Part shown: positions 1 to 9,478 of the stretch, piece after piece | Layout: each line of letters opens with the position of its first letter | How positions within the stretch are numbered: position 1 is the stretch's first letter | Source of the DNA: Denitrobaculum tricleocarpae | GTDB lineage: Bacteria; Pseudomonadota; Alphaproteobacteria; Kiloniellales; Kiloniellaceae | Length of the DNA: 64,000 nucleotides | NCBI RefSeq assembly: GCF_007004665.1 | Contig: NZ_ML660052.1 | Location: 310,001 to 374,000, forward strand | Direction of reading: 5' to 3' | The notes under the pieces: model-generated | What the model was told of the DNA's origin: nothing | What the model saw: the letters and a program-made list of their open reading frames with translations, nothing else | Database searches by the model: none | Program-made: the position numbers and the translations under genes

Positions 1-1
1 C

Positions 2-541
2 GCCGAGACGGGCTGTGCCGCCGTAAAGCTGGAGGGCGGGCAGGAAATGGCGGCCACTATCGCTTTCCTCACCGCCCGCGGAATTCCCGTGATGGGGCAT
101 GTCGGATTGCTGCCGCAATCCTTCAACAGTCAGGGCGGTTTCAGGACTCAGGGCCGCACGGCCGAGGCTGCCACGCGAATTCTGGCCGACGCGCGGGCAG
201 TCGCGGATGCCGGTGCTTTCTCGATCGTCGTTGAAGGTGTGGTTGAGACGCTGGCTGCCGAGATCACGAACGCTGTGGTGGTGCCGACCATCGGAATTGG
301 TGCGTCTGCGGCTTGCGACGGACAAATCCTGGTCACCGAAGACCTGCTCGGTCTGTTCTCGGACTTCACGCCCAAGTTCGTCAAGCGGTATGCAGAACTG
401 GGATCGGAGGTATCGGTTGCGGTCGGCGCTTATGCCAAAGAAGTGCGCGCCCGCAGCTTTCCGGCGTCTGAACACTGCTTTGGCGCGGCGCCGCAGGCGA
501 AACGGACTGAAGAGACAACGGAGAGCGACGATGTCGTCTGA
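2..541 (+). CDS. panB: 3-methyl-2-oxobutanoate hydroxymethyltransferase (PanB), 5'-truncated by window edge
   Basis: This is the C-terminal part of ketopantoate hydroxymethyltransferase, which transfers a one-carbon unit from methylene-THF to 2-oxoisovalerate in pantothenate/CoA synthesis. The frame is open from base 2 and reads AVKLEGG near the start, then GHVGLLPQS and GGFRTQGR, all typical of the PanB barrel. The C-terminal tail after about residue 150 is a variable extension. The gene overlaps the panC start by 11 bp, so the two are translationally coupled. The real start lies upstream of the window. Identity is confident from the motifs and from the panC neighbour. Confidence 0.95.
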   Translation, partial: AETGCAAVKLEGGQEMAATIAFLTARGIPVMGHVGLLPQSFNSQGGFRTQGRTAEAATRILADARAVADAGAFSIVVEGVVETLAAEITNAVVVPTIGIGASAACDGQILVTEDLLGLFSDFTPKFVKRYAELGSEVSVAVGAYAKEVRARSFPASEHCFGAAPQAKRTEETTESDDVV

Positions 542-1448
542 CCAGCAGCGCGATACGGCTGGCTCCAACCACGACGGCACTCTCCTGCCAATCGTTCGGA
601 CTGTTCCGGATTTACGGGCGCGGGTTTCCAGATGGCGTGCGCGGAAAGAGCGTGTCGCACTGGTCCCGACTATGGGGGCGCTGCACGAGGGACATCTTTC
701 CCTGATGCGCGAAGGCCAGGCGCTCTGCGAGCGGGTTGTCGCGACCATCTTTGTCAACCCGAAGCAGTTCAATCGTGCGGAGGATCTGCAGAGCTATCCC
801 AGCGACAACGAACGGGATATCAAGCTACTGACGGAGCTGGGCGTCGATCTCCTCTATATGCCCGAGGTCCGGGAGATCTATCCGCCGGGTTTCCAGACGG
901 TTGTCTCCCTGCCCGCATTATCCTCTTGTCTCTGCGGCGCGCATCGGCCAGGGCATTTTGATGGCGTGAGCACGGTGGTGAGCAAGCTGCTGCTGCAGAG
1001 CTTGCCTGATATTGCAATCTTCGGCGAGAAGGACTTTCAGCAGCTTCAGATCATCCGGCGCATGGTGCGTGATCTGAACATCCCGGTCAGCATTAAAGGG
1101 GGTGCGACCATCCGTGAAGCCGATGGTCTCGCGCTGTCCTCTCGCAACCGACTTTTGAACCCCGAGGAGCGGGCCCGCGCCGTCTCTCTTTACCGCGTGC
1201 TGTCCTCGACCGTTGCAGCCATCGAGGCGGGCGACTTGCTCTCACCTGCGCTGGAGCGCGCTCGCGAGGAACTCTCGGAGGCTCACGTTACGTCCGTCGA
1301 CTACCTGGAGATCAGAGAGGAACAAAGCCTGGAGCTCTTCGACGCCGAACGGTCACAGGGGCCGGCGCGCATCTTTGCCGCCATTTGGCTCGGATCGACG
1401 CGCATCATCGATAATCTGCCCGTGAAGCTCCCCGCAACTCGGGATTAA
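531..1448 (+). CDS. panC: Pantoate--beta-alanine ligase (PanC)
   Basis: PanC condenses pantoate and beta-alanine with ATP to give pantothenate. The 305-residue protein has the nucleotidyltransferase signature [17 protein letters not shown] near residue 40 (HxGH-type motif) and FVNPKQF, then [10 protein letters not shown] and LSSRNRLL further on, all PanC hallmarks. The ATG at 531 is preceded by a GGAGAG ribosome site and lies inside the 3' end of panB. The same frame is open further upstream, but that part runs antisense-like through panB codons and has no PanC homology. The first ~30 residues precede the usual PanC start and are a small extension. Cytoplasmic; last gene of a panBC operon. 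Confidence 0.96.
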   Translation: MSSDQQRDTAGSNHDGTLLPIVRTVPDLRARVSRWRARKERVALVPTMGALHEGHLSLMREGQALCERVVATIFVNPKQFNRAEDLQSYPSDNERDIKLLTELGVDLLYMPEVREIYPPGFQTVVSLPALSSCLCGAHRPGHFDGVSTVVSKLLLQSLPDIAIFGEKDFQQLQIIRRMVRDLNIPVSIKGGATIREADGLALSSRNRLLNPEERARAVSLYRVLSSTVAAIEAGDLLSPALERAREELSEAHVTSVDYLEIREEQSLELFDAERSQGPARIFAAIWLGSTRIIDNLPVKLPATRD

Positions 1449-1494
1449 ACCGAAATGGTTTTGTCTGGGCCGGGTCTGGGCCGGCTTGCGGCTC

Positions 1495-1974
1495 TTACCG
1501 GCTTGTGTGGATGATCGGGGGAACCGACTGCAGCTCCATATCCCACGGGAACAGGATCCAGGTATCCTGGCTGACTTCGGTGATGAAGCTATCCACCAGC
1601 GGACGCCCCGCAGGCTTGGCGTAAACCGTTGCGAAGTGGGCCTTTGGCATCATTTCCCTGACGGCCTGAGCGGTTCTGCCGGTATCGACCAGGTCGTCGA
1701 TGATCAGCCAGCCGTCGCCGTCGCCAGGGACATCCTTGATGATCCGCATCTCACCCTGCGACCGGTCGTCATAGCTTGCAATACAAAGAGTGTCGATCAG
1801 GCGGAGATCCAGCTCCCGTGCGACGACTGCGGCTGGAACCAGTCCTCCCCGGGTAATCGCTGCGATGCCCTGCCACGGGCCTTCGGCAACGAGACGCCAG
1901 GCAAGGGCTTTGGCATCGCGGTGAAGTTGCTCCCAGGAAACGGGAAAGGTTTTTTGCTGCTGGTCGGATGACAC
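1495..1974 (-). CDS. gpt: Xanthine-guanine phosphoribosyltransferase
   Basis: A 159-residue type I phosphoribosyltransferase for purine salvage (xanthine/guanine plus PRPP to nucleotide). The PRPP-binding loop reads [14 protein letters not shown] near residues 90-103, and the early [10 protein letters not shown] loop matches Gpt of enterobacteria and alphaproteobacteria. The C-terminus ending near [10 protein letters not shown] also fits the Gpt family rather than Hpt. It is convergent with panC, with 46 bp between the stops. Length is normal for the family. Confidence 0.93.
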   Translation of the reverse strand: MSSDQQQKTFPVSWEQLHRDAKALAWRLVAEGPWQGIAAITRGGLVPAAVVARELDLRLIDTLCIASYDDRSQGEMRIIKDVPGDGDGWLIIDDLVDTGRTAQAVREMMPKAHFATVYAKPAGRPLVDSFITEVSQDTWILFPWDMELQSVPPIIHTSR

Positions 1975-2138
1975 GTCGGATTCTCCCTGATCTCTAACCT
2001 GTGAGAACGCGTCTGGCGTGGCCTCCTGGAGGTTTCCGCGCGTTTCTCTGAATTTCGATCGGCGGATTAAATCGAAAGCGGCCCTCTACGACAACGCCGT
2101 AGAGTCGATTTTCGGGAGAAAAGTTATGGCGAACAGTT

Positions 2139-2573
2139 CTAAACCGCCTGCTCAGGTGCCGGGATGATGACCACGCCATCGATGAGCCAGTTACCGTCGG
2201 GTTGCTTCACAAGACTGTAGAGCGCGATCACCGCCTGACCGTCCGGGCCGACGAAGCGGATTTCCTGCACGAGCGTGGGGCCTTCCTGATGAAGCTTACG
2301 GAATTCCGTCGCTTGCGGCCGATACACTGCGGGATAGCCGCTCCGCACCATGGACATAAACCGTTCCGGCGTGCCGAAAATCTGTTTGATGGTCGGAGAG
2401 GCGTAGGAGAATGCTGTCAGTCCGTCGTCGCGCTGGAAGGCTTCAAGCTGGGCCTCGATCACACTGCGAATGGCCGTTTGGTCGCTGGTCGGAACTGGAG
2501 CCTCTTCCGCTTTCAAAGCAGAAAAAGACGCTGTCAGAACAAACGCTACAGCTAAAAACAGTGATTTTATCAT
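2139..2573 (-). CDS. DUF4864-type exported protein
   Basis: This 144-residue protein starts with a clear Sec signal peptide: K3, a hydrophobic stretch to about residue 18, and a likely cleavage site after ALKA. The mature part resembles the DUF4864 family (NTF2-like cone fold), with AIRSVIEAQLEAFQRDD near the start and the conserved IRFVGPDGQAVIALYSL and WLIDGV strands near the end. The family's function is unknown; a small periplasmic binding or adaptor role is a guess. It stands alone between gpt and the divergent aminotransferase gene. Confidence 0.75.
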   Translation of the reverse strand: MIKSLFLAVAFVLTASFSALKAEEAPVPTSDQTAIRSVIEAQLEAFQRDDGLTAFSYASPTIKQIFGTPERFMSMVRSGYPAVYRPQATEFRKLHQEGPTLVQEIRFVGPDGQAVIALYSLVKQPDGNWLIDGVVIIPAPEQAV

Positions 2574-2897
2574 CGTTACCGGCCTCCAGCTCAGTGTGAG
2601 AAAGACTGCACCAGTACGAGACAGCCTGTGACAGATGAACTGGTGTTTTTGGCCGACTGTGACCAGTCTTGCGACTTGTTCGGTCGTGAAGTTGGATAGT
2701 TGAGAGGCGTCTTTAGTCTTTCAATATTCAACGAATTCATGCCCTTATCTGCAGTGAACGGAGATTTGGACAGGAATAAATCAGTTCATGTTTTTTGAGC
2801 TGCGGCTCACTCTATCAGTCCTTGCTTGTTCCTTGGCATAATTTCCAATAGTCATGCGAGCAGGGTAAAATTCCGTCTTTACTTCCTGGAGGAACGC
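2574..2897. other. Intergenic region between divergent genes
   Basis: About 320 bp separate the DUF4864 gene from the aminotransferase gene, so promoters for both must lie here. I see a GGAGGA ribosome site at about 2888 for the rightward gene, but no convincing RNA gene, terminator or long inverted repeat. An in-frame upstream start at 2826 lacks a ribosome site. Confidence 0.5.
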
Positions 2898-4043
2898 ATG
2901 ACCGGCCTGCTGCCTAACGTCGACCCCGACGGGCTTCTCGAATATTCAGTCGTTTTCACTGACCGTTCGCTCAATCACATGTCGCAATCCTTCCAGGCCG
3001 TCATGCGGGATATCTCCGAGACGCTGAAGCAGGTCTACAATGCTCATGCCGTCGTCGTTGTTCCCGGCGGAGGAACCTATGGCATGGAAGCCGTCGCCCG
3101 GCAGTTTGCTTCCGGAAAAAAGTGCCTTGTCATCCGCAATGGTTGGTTCAGCTTCCGTTGGTCCCAGATTTTTGATGCAGGCAGTATTCCCTCCGAATCG
3201 ATTGTACTGAAAGCCCGGCAGACGGGGGAAGGTCATCAGGTCCCTTTTACACCGGTTCCGGTCGAGGAGGTCGTGGCGGCCATTCATGCGGAGAAACCGG
3301 CGATGGTTTTTGCGCCTCATGTGGAGACCTCAGCTGGGATGATCCTGCCCGACGACTATATTCGCAAGGTTAGCGAAGCGGTCCATGCGGTGGGTGGGCT
3401 CTTTGTCTTGGACTGCATTGCATCCGGTACGATCTGGGTCGACATGAAGGCTGTTGGAGTCGACGTCTTGATCTCCGCGCCCCAAAAGGGCTGGAGCGCG
3501 TCGCCTTGCAGCGGACTTGTGATGCTGAGCGAATTGGCGCGCGAGAAGATCGACGGGACCGCCAGTTCCAGCTTCGCTTGTGACCTGAAAAAGTGGCTGC
3601 AGATCATGGAGGCCTATTTGAACGGCGGCCATGCCTATCACGCAACCATGCCGACCGACGCTCTTGCCGCCTTTCGCGACGCCATGAAGGAGACCGAGGC
3701 TTACGGCTTTGAGAAAGTCCGGGCTGAACAGCAGGAACTCGGTGACCGGGTCCGTGCGCTGCTCGCCGGGAAAGGCTTCAAGTCTGTCGCGGCGCCGGGC
3801 TTTGAAGCGCCGGGTGTGGTGGTCTGTTACACCGACGATGCCGAGATTCAGAACGGCAAGAAGTTTGCGGCCCAGGGAATGCAGATTGCTGCGGGAGTCC
3901 CTCTCCAGTGTGACGAGCCGGAAGATTTCCGGACCTTCCGTCTGGGCCTCTTTGGTCTGGACAAGCTTCACAACGTCGATCGGTCGGTCGCAAGCCTGGA
4001 AAAAGCCCTCGGCCAGATCCTCGACAAAACCAACCTGCGCTGA
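2898..4043 (+). CDS. Class V PLP-dependent aminotransferase
   Basis: A 381-residue fold-type I PLP enzyme of the alanine/serine-glyoxylate aminotransferase family. The cofactor lysine lies in ISAPQKGWSASPC near residue 200; FVLDCIASG upstream supplies the PLP-ring aspartate. A glycine-rich VVVPGGGTYGMEA near residue 55 binds the PLP phosphate. The substrate cannot be told from sequence. The ATG at 2898 is chosen because GGAGGA sits 10 bp upstream; an upstream in-frame start at 2826 would add 24 non-homologous residues. It is monocistronic and converges on the VOC gene. Confidence 0.85.
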   Translation: MTGLLPNVDPDGLLEYSVVFTDRSLNHMSQSFQAVMRDISETLKQVYNAHAVVVVPGGGTYGMEAVARQFASGKKCLVIRNGWFSFRWSQIFDAGSIPSESIVLKARQTGEGHQVPFTPVPVEEVVAAIHAEKPAMVFAPHVETSAGMILPDDYIRKVSEAVHAVGGLFVLDCIASGTIWVDMKAVGVDVLISAPQKGWSASPCSGLVMLSELAREKIDGTASSSFACDLKKWLQIMEAYLNGGHAYHATMPTDALAAFRDAMKETEAYGFEKVRAEQQELGDRVRALLAGKGFKSVAAPGFEAPGVVVCYTDDAEIQNGKKFAAQGMQIAAGVPLQCDEPEDFRTFRLGLFGLDKLHNVDRSVASLEKALGQILDKTNLR

Positions 4044-4086
4044 ATGATAAGGGGGGAGGGCGGGCCTTCCTTCGCCGTCACCGCTG

Positions 4087-4506
4087 TCATTCCGGAATGG
4101 CAGGCCCCTTCAGCTCTACCGTATTCCCGTCCGGATCCTGGATGTAGAACGACGGGCCTTTTCCTTCGGCGCCGTAGCGCAAGCCTTCATCGAGAATTTC
4201 GACACCATGCGCTTCCAGGTGAGCCCGTAGTTTGGCTTCGTCGAACGGCAGGATAGCAAGACATATATGGTCGACATTGCGCCCCTCAGCGCCGGGCGCG
4301 GCTCCGCCGATCTTACCAAGTGTGCCATCCACTGGAACCAGATCAATCAGGGAGCGGCCTGCCCGTAACTGCGTCAGGCCGATTTCCGCCTGAACCCGCT
4401 CGACACTGCAGCCCAGGACCTGCTCGTAAAATGCCTGCGAGACCGCGAGGTCAGTTATTCGTAAAACAACGTGATCGAGGCCGGTTATGTCGAAGCCGGT
4501 ACTCAT
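4087..4506 (-). CDS. VOC-family (glyoxalase/dioxygenase fold) protein
   Basis: A 139-residue single-domain vicinal-oxygen-chelate protein with two beta-alpha-beta-beta-beta modules. GLDHVVLRITDL near residue 9 and VDHICLAI near residue 78 give the two histidine positions, and IQDPDGNTVEL near residue 125 carries the metal-ligand glutamate. This supports a metal-dependent lyase, isomerase or dioxygenase, but the substrate is unknown. Upstream of it on the same strand is a GNAT gene about 100 bp away, so the two may be cotranscribed. Confidence 0.85.
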   Translation of the reverse strand: MSTGFDITGLDHVVLRITDLAVSQAFYEQVLGCSVERVQAEIGLTQLRAGRSLIDLVPVDGTLGKIGGAAPGAEGRNVDHICLAILPFDEAKLRAHLEAHGVEILDEGLRYGAEGKGPSFYIQDPDGNTVELKGPAIPE

Positions 4507-4607
4507 TGCCTTTCCTTTCTTCCTGCTCGGTGGCAGCGCCTTCCGGCTAAACTTTACATACGCCGTTGCAGGGTGGAAAGGGACTGGTGGTCAGGCCTAT
4601 CCGCACT

Positions 4608-5069
4608 TCAAAGTCTTTTCGACATGATTTCGAAGCGCCGGTCTTCTTTTTCCAATTCCTCGAGAAAATGCCACCCAAGAGGCCGGTAATAGTCGGGTAT
4701 CGATGAGTAGAGAAAGAGCTCCTTGTCGCCGCGCCGGGCTGCAGCGGCCTCGATCGCTGCGACCAGGGCACGGCCAATTCCTCGCCGCTGGAACGGTCTG
4801 GCTACCACGAGGCTTGCGAGCCAGGGTTTGAGGTGGCTGTGAGATTCGAGATCGCATTCGATCAGCAACACAAAGCCTGCAGGCAGGCCGTCGCAGTGTG
4901 CGATCAAGGCCAGCTCGCCGCTGTCCTTTTCGATGATCCCGCGCAATGCGCCGGTCAACTCCTCAAGTCCCCAGTCCTCCGACGCGCCGAATTCGTTCAA
5001 ATTCCAGGCCGCGCAGATTTCAACCAGTTCGGGGTAAGACGCCAGTGGTTGTATCTCGATGGAGGACAT
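4608..5069 (-). CDS. GNAT-family N-acetyltransferase
   Basis: A 153-residue acetyltransferase. The acetyl-CoA pyrophosphate loop reads ARPFQRRGIGRALVAA near residues 90-105 (R/Q-x-x-G-x-G/A), followed by LYSSIPDYYRPLGW near residue 125, a typical GNAT motif B region. The acceptor substrate is unknown. It precedes the VOC gene in the same direction. Confidence 0.87.
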   Translation of the reverse strand: MSSIEIQPLASYPELVEICAAWNLNEFGASEDWGLEELTGALRGIIEKDSGELALIAHCDGLPAGFVLLIECDLESHSHLKPWLASLVVARPFQRRGIGRALVAAIEAAAARRGDKELFLYSSIPDYYRPLGWHFLEELEKEDRRFEIMSKRL

Positions 5070-5110
5070 GCTGCAGCCTCTCAGAAAGCCAGGAAGACGC
5101 CGACCCGCGC

Positions 5111-5159
5111 AAAAAAACAGCCCTTGAAAAGTGAGACTCTCGTCTGAACATTCAAGGGC
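5111..5159 (-). terminator. Rho-independent terminator for the leftward lipoprotein gene
   Basis: A perfect 9-bp inverted repeat (GCCCTTGAA at 5120-5128, TTCAAGGGC at 5151-5159) has a 22-nt loop. Read leftward it is followed by a run of seven T (A-run at 5111-5117). It lies about 60 bp past the stop of the lipoprotein gene. The long loop makes it weaker than a textbook hairpin. Confidence 0.65.
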
Positions 5160-5221
5160 CGTTTTAGAGACGATATGCCAGCGGCCGTCGATTGCGCTAC
5201 GCTGGTATCTTTAGCGGTCCG

Positions 5222-6418
5222 TTAGCGGACGTAAACGTGTACCTCGGAGACCCTGGCCGCTGGGCTGCTTGTCGCAGAGAGGCTCACGCGATCCGCAGCC
5301 AATCCCATGTTTGTCAGGGAGCGTAGAACACCTTCCGCGTTCCGGCGTGATGCGTTGGTCGCGAGGGCAACCTGCGCCGGATTTCCGACACCGGGGGCAA
5401 CGGAAACCAGATCGAAACCTGAATTCGGTCGGCGCTCCAAAGCGCGGCTTACCGCCGTGAACAACGCCTGCTCGTAGGCTACGTCCGGGCGGTCAAAGCG
5501 AATAATGACCAGCGGCTGACGCTGTCCGACCAGGCCTGCGGCGCCGCCCTGAGGCGGTGGGGCAGGCACACCGAAGGCGCGGCTGGCGAGGCTGCCGCCG
5601 ATGTATTCGCCGTTGTCGATGGCGACCTGCATCGCGGTCAGATTTGCGCGTTCGCCCGAGAAGTAGTTCTGCGAGCGGGCGACGTCATCGGTCAATTCGT
5701 TGAGCAAGCGATCGATAATGACCACGGTCTGGTTGACCTCGTCTTCCAGAACAGCGAGCTGCCGGTGATCTTCCTCCAGCGCGCCACGCAGTTCGAAAGT
5801 CGCCCGGGTCGATTCGAGCATGAAGGCGGCAAGCGCGGATGTCGACGAGGCTTCACTGGAGAGACTGTTGAGGGTTGCGATCGAATCGCCGACCTTCTCA
5901 AGCTCGCGCTGCGCCTGGTTCCACTGGTTCACCATGATGGGGTTGCCCGGGGTCGTGCCGACCTGCAAGCGGGTGTTCATTGCCCCCACGAGACCGTGAT
6001 ATGCACCTGCGCTTCCACGCGCCCGCGCCCGCTCGCTCTGCAGTGAATTGTTGTGGGATGTTACCCGGGTCTGCAGCCGCGAGAGATCACCGCGCAACTC
6101 CTGGATTTTTTTGCCGACATGGGTGCCGGTCGGTTCACCTGGCGTTACGCCCGGTGCTTCGAAAACAGTGGTTCCCAGGATTGGCGGGGCGCCGGAATTC
6201 GTGCTGCTCGCGGCAACGGCGGATTCGCCGGCCTGCGCAGCGGCGGTCTGCGCATCGCTTGCGGCTTCGTCAGCTGCCTGCGTTGCATTTGCTTCGGACT
6301 CTTCGGGAGAAAGTGAAGGCCACAATGTATCCTCCGAAAAGGAACATCCCCCTAACATCACGAAAGCACTGAATACGAAAGCGGCTCTGCGCGCGAGAAT
6401 CGCGTCTCTTACTGCCAT
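5222..6418 (-). CDS. Outer-membrane-type lipoprotein with OmpA-like C-terminus
   Basis: A 398-residue lipoprotein. Starting at the ATG at 6418, a basic n-region and hydrophobic core end in the lipobox MLGGC with Cys25. A GTG at 6451 would add 11 residues ahead of a normal signal peptide and is less likely. Residues 30-70 are Ala/Ser/Glu-rich, and residues ~90-230 look alpha-helical or coiled coil. The last ~100 residues (LVIIRFDRPDVAYEQAL to VSEVHVYVR) resemble an OmpA-type peptidoglycan-binding fold, including ASRRNAEGVLRSL. A structural envelope role is inferred; the precise family is not recognised. Confidence 0.7.
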   Translation of the reverse strand: MAVRDAILARRAAFVFSAFVMLGGCSFSEDTLWPSLSPEESEANATQAADEAASDAQTAAAQAGESAVAASSTNSGAPPILGTTVFEAPGVTPGEPTGTHVGKKIQELRGDLSRLQTRVTSHNNSLQSERARARGSAGAYHGLVGAMNTRLQVGTTPGNPIMVNQWNQAQRELEKVGDSIATLNSLSSEASSTSALAAFMLESTRATFELRGALEEDHRQLAVLEDEVNQTVVIIDRLLNELTDDVARSQNYFSGERANLTAMQVAIDNGEYIGGSLASRAFGVPAPPPQGGAAGLVGQRQPLVIIRFDRPDVAYEQALFTAVSRALERRPNSGFDLVSVAPGVGNPAQVALATNASRRNAEGVLRSLTNMGLAADRVSLSATSSPAARVSEVHVYVR

Positions 6419-6700
6419 TGAGTAATCCGTCAAATATCTTGGGGGCAGCACTAGCCGAATCGAGACAAGAAAAGTGCAGCCCGACCCCCTCGTCGTTGGC
6501 CGATACTACTTGAAGGGCCAAAAGGGAACAAGTGGCATTTCCTAGGAGATTCAGCCTCATGCAACCATTGTTTTGCGAGATATTTTAGGCGTTTGCACGT
6601 TAAAGCAAGATTAAGATTTCAGATCATTAACCACATTTCTGTCCATCAGGCGGTGAAATTCAGGCTGTTGGATTCTCGCTTTGTGAGTGTTGTTCGCTCT

Positions 6701-7675
6701 CTAGCCGGTTTGCCTCTCGGGCCAGACAATCAAATTCCGAATCCAGGGATGCCGTTCAAAGAGAAGTTCGAGTCCCTTGTTCTGTAAGATTTTTCTGGAT
6801 TCGCCGGCAATCGATCGCGGGACGTCGCCGAGCGCACCCTTCCGCGCAATGAGTTTCAAGCTGCGCGAAAACTGACCCCGTTTGATCGGTTCGACCCGAA
6901 CCTGCTCACCGACTTTTGCGTACTCCTGCAAGAGGCAAAGCGGTGTCGTGACGCTCCATCCCGTGCCGGCCGCGACGGCTGCCAGCTGTCCGGATGCGGT
7001 GTCGAACTCCGCCGTGATTGGGAGGTTCAGACGCAGCCGGTTGATCTGCCGCTCCACCTGGCGGCCGATGGCGGACCGCAGGGAGTAGCGGATAAAACGC
7101 AAATCCGTATGTGCCTCCAAGCCTGTGGCAGGGTGCTTATAGTCTGCCGGAAAGACCAGTACGAAAGGTTCTTCCAGCAGCGGGTGGATCTCCAATCCTT
7201 CCAGCGAATCGAGTTCGTCGCTGGTCGTCACGATCATGTCCACCGCGTGGTTCATGAGCGCATCATGGTTTTCCGGTGAGATACCGGACCAGATGCGCCA
7301 GCGGCTGGCATAACGATCGAGGCTCTCCGCGAGCATAGGTCCGACAGTGTTGGCAAAACTCTCGGGCATCCCGAGCGTCAGGCTGGTCAAGCGGCGCCCC
7401 TGTTGTTCGCGCAAGGCCTGCAAGGTATCGCCCGCGGCGGCGAGGATGTCGCGGCTGTGATCGTAGAGTGTAACCCCGGTGGGGGTGAGGGCAATGGGGC
7501 GGACCGTACGGTCGAACAAAGCCGATCCGATGGCTTCTTCCAGGTTACTGATGGTTTGTGACACACTGGACTGAGTCATCTCCAACCGCTGGGCGGCCTG
7601 CGTCATACCGCCGAGCTCCACCACAAAGGTGAAGGTTCGGATCGCTTTCAAATCGAAGCCGGTAGGGAACTCCAT
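6701..7675 (-). CDS. LysR-family transcriptional regulator
   Basis: A 324-residue LysR-type regulator. The N-terminal winged helix (MTQAAQRLEMTQSSVSQTIS and LEEAIGSALFDRTVRP) is followed by a periplasmic-binding-like effector domain from about residue 90. Its target is unknown. It is divergent from the small membrane protein gene at 7889, and the interval contains a perfect 14-bp palindrome that could be its operator. Confidence 0.92.
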   Translation of the reverse strand: MEFPTGFDLKAIRTFTFVVELGGMTQAAQRLEMTQSSVSQTISNLEEAIGSALFDRTVRPIALTPTGVTLYDHSRDILAAAGDTLQALREQQGRRLTSLTLGMPESFANTVGPMLAESLDRYASRWRIWSGISPENHDALMNHAVDMIVTTSDELDSLEGLEIHPLLEEPFVLVFPADYKHPATGLEAHTDLRFIRYSLRSAIGRQVERQINRLRLNLPITAEFDTASGQLAAVAAGTGWSVTTPLCLLQEYAKVGEQVRVEPIKRGQFSRSLKLIARKGALGDVPRSIAGESRKILQNKGLELLFERHPWIRNLIVWPERQTG

Positions 7676-7833
7676 TTAGAACGCCCAGTCGTGTTTCTGC
7701 CCAGCCCGGAGTAACAGGCATCGCATGACTTGTGACCTTTCCGCGCGCATCAGTCAAATTCCGCGTGTCTGCAAGCTGAGACCCGAGAATTATTGAACCC
7801 TTCCAGCGCGAGCGACGACTTATGAAAACGCCA

Positions 7834-7847
7834 AGGTGACGTCACCT
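7834..7847. promoter_or_regulatory. Perfect 14-bp palindrome, candidate operator
   Basis: AGGTGACGTCACCT is a perfect palindrome between the LysR gene and the divergent membrane-protein gene. An outer pair, GCCAA (7830-7834) and TTGGC (7853-7857), extends the symmetry. The location fits an operator, but the binding protein is unknown. Confidence 0.5.
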
Positions 7848-7888
7848 CTCTTTTGGCGTGCGACGAAGCGGAACTGGAGACTATCGGC

Positions 7889-8176
7889 ATGCCCACCTGG
7901 ATCACAGTCCTGATGTTGACCCCCATGGCACTCTGGCTGGTGGTGTACGGTTTCCTCTTTTTCATTACCGATGGAGACGCCTTGATACCGGGGATAGGTG
8001 CCGGTCCGGCCTTTACCTTCGCCTTTCCTCTGTGCGGGCTTTGGATGTTGCTCGAGGGGCTGATCTCGGGGGTGAATCAGTTGACCCTCGGTGGACTGTT
8101 CGTTCTTCTTTGCATGGGCTTCATGCTGTCCGCCACCTATCTGTTCCGGCGATTCGGAGACCGGAAGAACGAATGA
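7889..8176 (+). CDS. Small integral membrane protein, unknown function
   Basis: A 95-residue protein with three predicted membrane segments: residues ~5-27 (ITVLMLTPMALWLVVYGFLF), ~38-60 and ~67-88, ending in a basic RRFGDRKNE tail. No family is recognised. The ATG at 7889 is preferred over a TTG at 7853 because it begins directly before the first membrane helix. Divergent from the LysR gene, it may be that regulator's target. Confidence 0.6.
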   Translation: MPTWITVLMLTPMALWLVVYGFLFFITDGDALIPGIGAGPAFTFAFPLCGLWMLLEGLISGVNQLTLGGLFVLLCMGFMLSATYLFRRFGDRKNE

Positions 8177-8224
8177 GCGTAGGGGACCGCGACGGGACCT
8201 CTCCTCGCTCAGAACGCAGGTGCG

Positions 8225-9400
8225 CTATCCCACGGGTGAGACCGGCGGTTTCTGGAACAAGAGATAGTCTCCGGCGCGGGTGCCCTGTTCGAAGAGATGC
8301 CTGCCGAGCGTAAGTTGTTGCGGCTCCCAGTTTGCCAGCGCCAGGTCCAGATCCCCTGGGGTGTCTTTGATGGCGTCCGCCAGTGCGAGAGCATTGGCGG
8401 CGGCCTTCGATGTGCTGGCAGCCGTATGCGGGCGTGGAATGAAAGCGGCGTCGCCGAGCAGAATGACCCGGCCTTTGACCATGGTCTCAATCTTGAGATC
8501 TCTGATCGCCTGCGCGAAAGGCGCTTGCGTGGCTTTGACAACGTCCCGGAACCCGGGAGGCAGCAGTTTGTCTGCCTCGGCATAGAGGTGCTCCTGCCAT
8601 TTGGGTGCCAGCTTGCCCTCGGGCATTGCGAAGCCACGATTACGGCCATCGAGGTCCGTCATGATGTCGCGAAGTCTTTCGTCGTCGGCGACCCGATACC
8701 AAACCCAGTTATAAAGCCGGTGGCCTTCTCGTGCGTCGTTCTGCGCGCCGGGCACAAGATAACCAAGGATGTGAGATCCCGTGCTGTTGGCGAAACCAAA
8801 GTCACCATGCAAAGACCGGCGTGCGGTCTCGGGCATTTCATCCTCCGGGACCAGACCGCGCCAGGCGAGGTAGCCAGTGTAGCTTGGGTGCGCGTTGGGC
8901 CAGAGAAGTTGGCGCACACTTGAACCGTTGCCGTCGGCTCCGACCAAGAGGTCGCCGGTCGCCTCCGAGCCGTCTTCAAACCGGGCCGTGACGGTTTTTG
9001 CGGCTTCGTCCTGGGTGACCGCAACCAGGGTCTTGCCCCGATGATACTGCGCATCCCCAAATACCGATTTCATAGAGCTGTAGATCAGCGACCACGATGT
9101 TTGCGTCTGCGGTGCAAACTGCTGGCTGAGCAGCGAACCGTCCGGTCGGAAAACTGTCCGGTATCTCGACTTTACACCCAGATCGATGGAGGCCGTATCC
9201 AGTCCCGTTTGGCGCATGATTTCCACAACATCAGGCTGCAGAACGATTCCGCCGCCCCGGCTGTCCAGGTCATGCCTGGAGCGTTCATAGATATCGACCT
9301 CCCAGCCGGATCTTTTGAGCATGTTGCCTGCGAAGAGGCCACCAAGCGATCCACCGATGACGATGGCCTTTCGCTTTGGCGCGGATTTGCTGTTTGTCAT
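8225..9400 (-). CDS. FAD-dependent aromatic-ring monooxygenase
   Basis: A 391-residue class A flavoprotein monooxygenase. The ADP-binding motif AIVIGGSLGGLFAGNML is near residues 12-29, with VDIYERS after it, and the second FAD motif LLGDAAFIPRPHTAASTSKA near residue 310. The latter form (GDAAF.PRPH...TSKA) is characteristic of 2,6-dihydroxypyridine 3-monooxygenase relatives, so an N-heteroaromatic or phenolic substrate is likely but not proven. It follows the DsbA-like gene by 78 bp in the same direction, suggesting a two-gene operon controlled by the divergent LysR gene. Confidence 0.85.
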   Translation of the reverse strand: MTNSKSAPKRKAIVIGGSLGGLFAGNMLKRSGWEVDIYERSRHDLDSRGGGIVLQPDVVEIMRQTGLDTASIDLGVKSRYRTVFRPDGSLLSQQFAPQTQTSWSLIYSSMKSVFGDAQYHRGKTLVAVTQDEAAKTVTARFEDGSEATGDLLVGADGNGSSVRQLLWPNAHPSYTGYLAWRGLVPEDEMPETARRSLHGDFGFANSTGSHILGYLVPGAQNDAREGHRLYNWVWYRVADDERLRDIMTDLDGRNRGFAMPEGKLAPKWQEHLYAEADKLLPPGFRDVVKATQAPFAQAIRDLKIETMVKGRVILLGDAAFIPRPHTAASTSKAAANALALADAIKDTPGDLDLALANWEPQQLTLGRHLFEQGTRAGDYLLFQKPPVSPVG

Positions 9401-9478
9401 GATTCGTACCTCGTTAAGAAACCCGGCGCAGACGGCAGGCGTTGCGCCGGAAGCAAGTCGATTGCTGCGGTATGGGAG

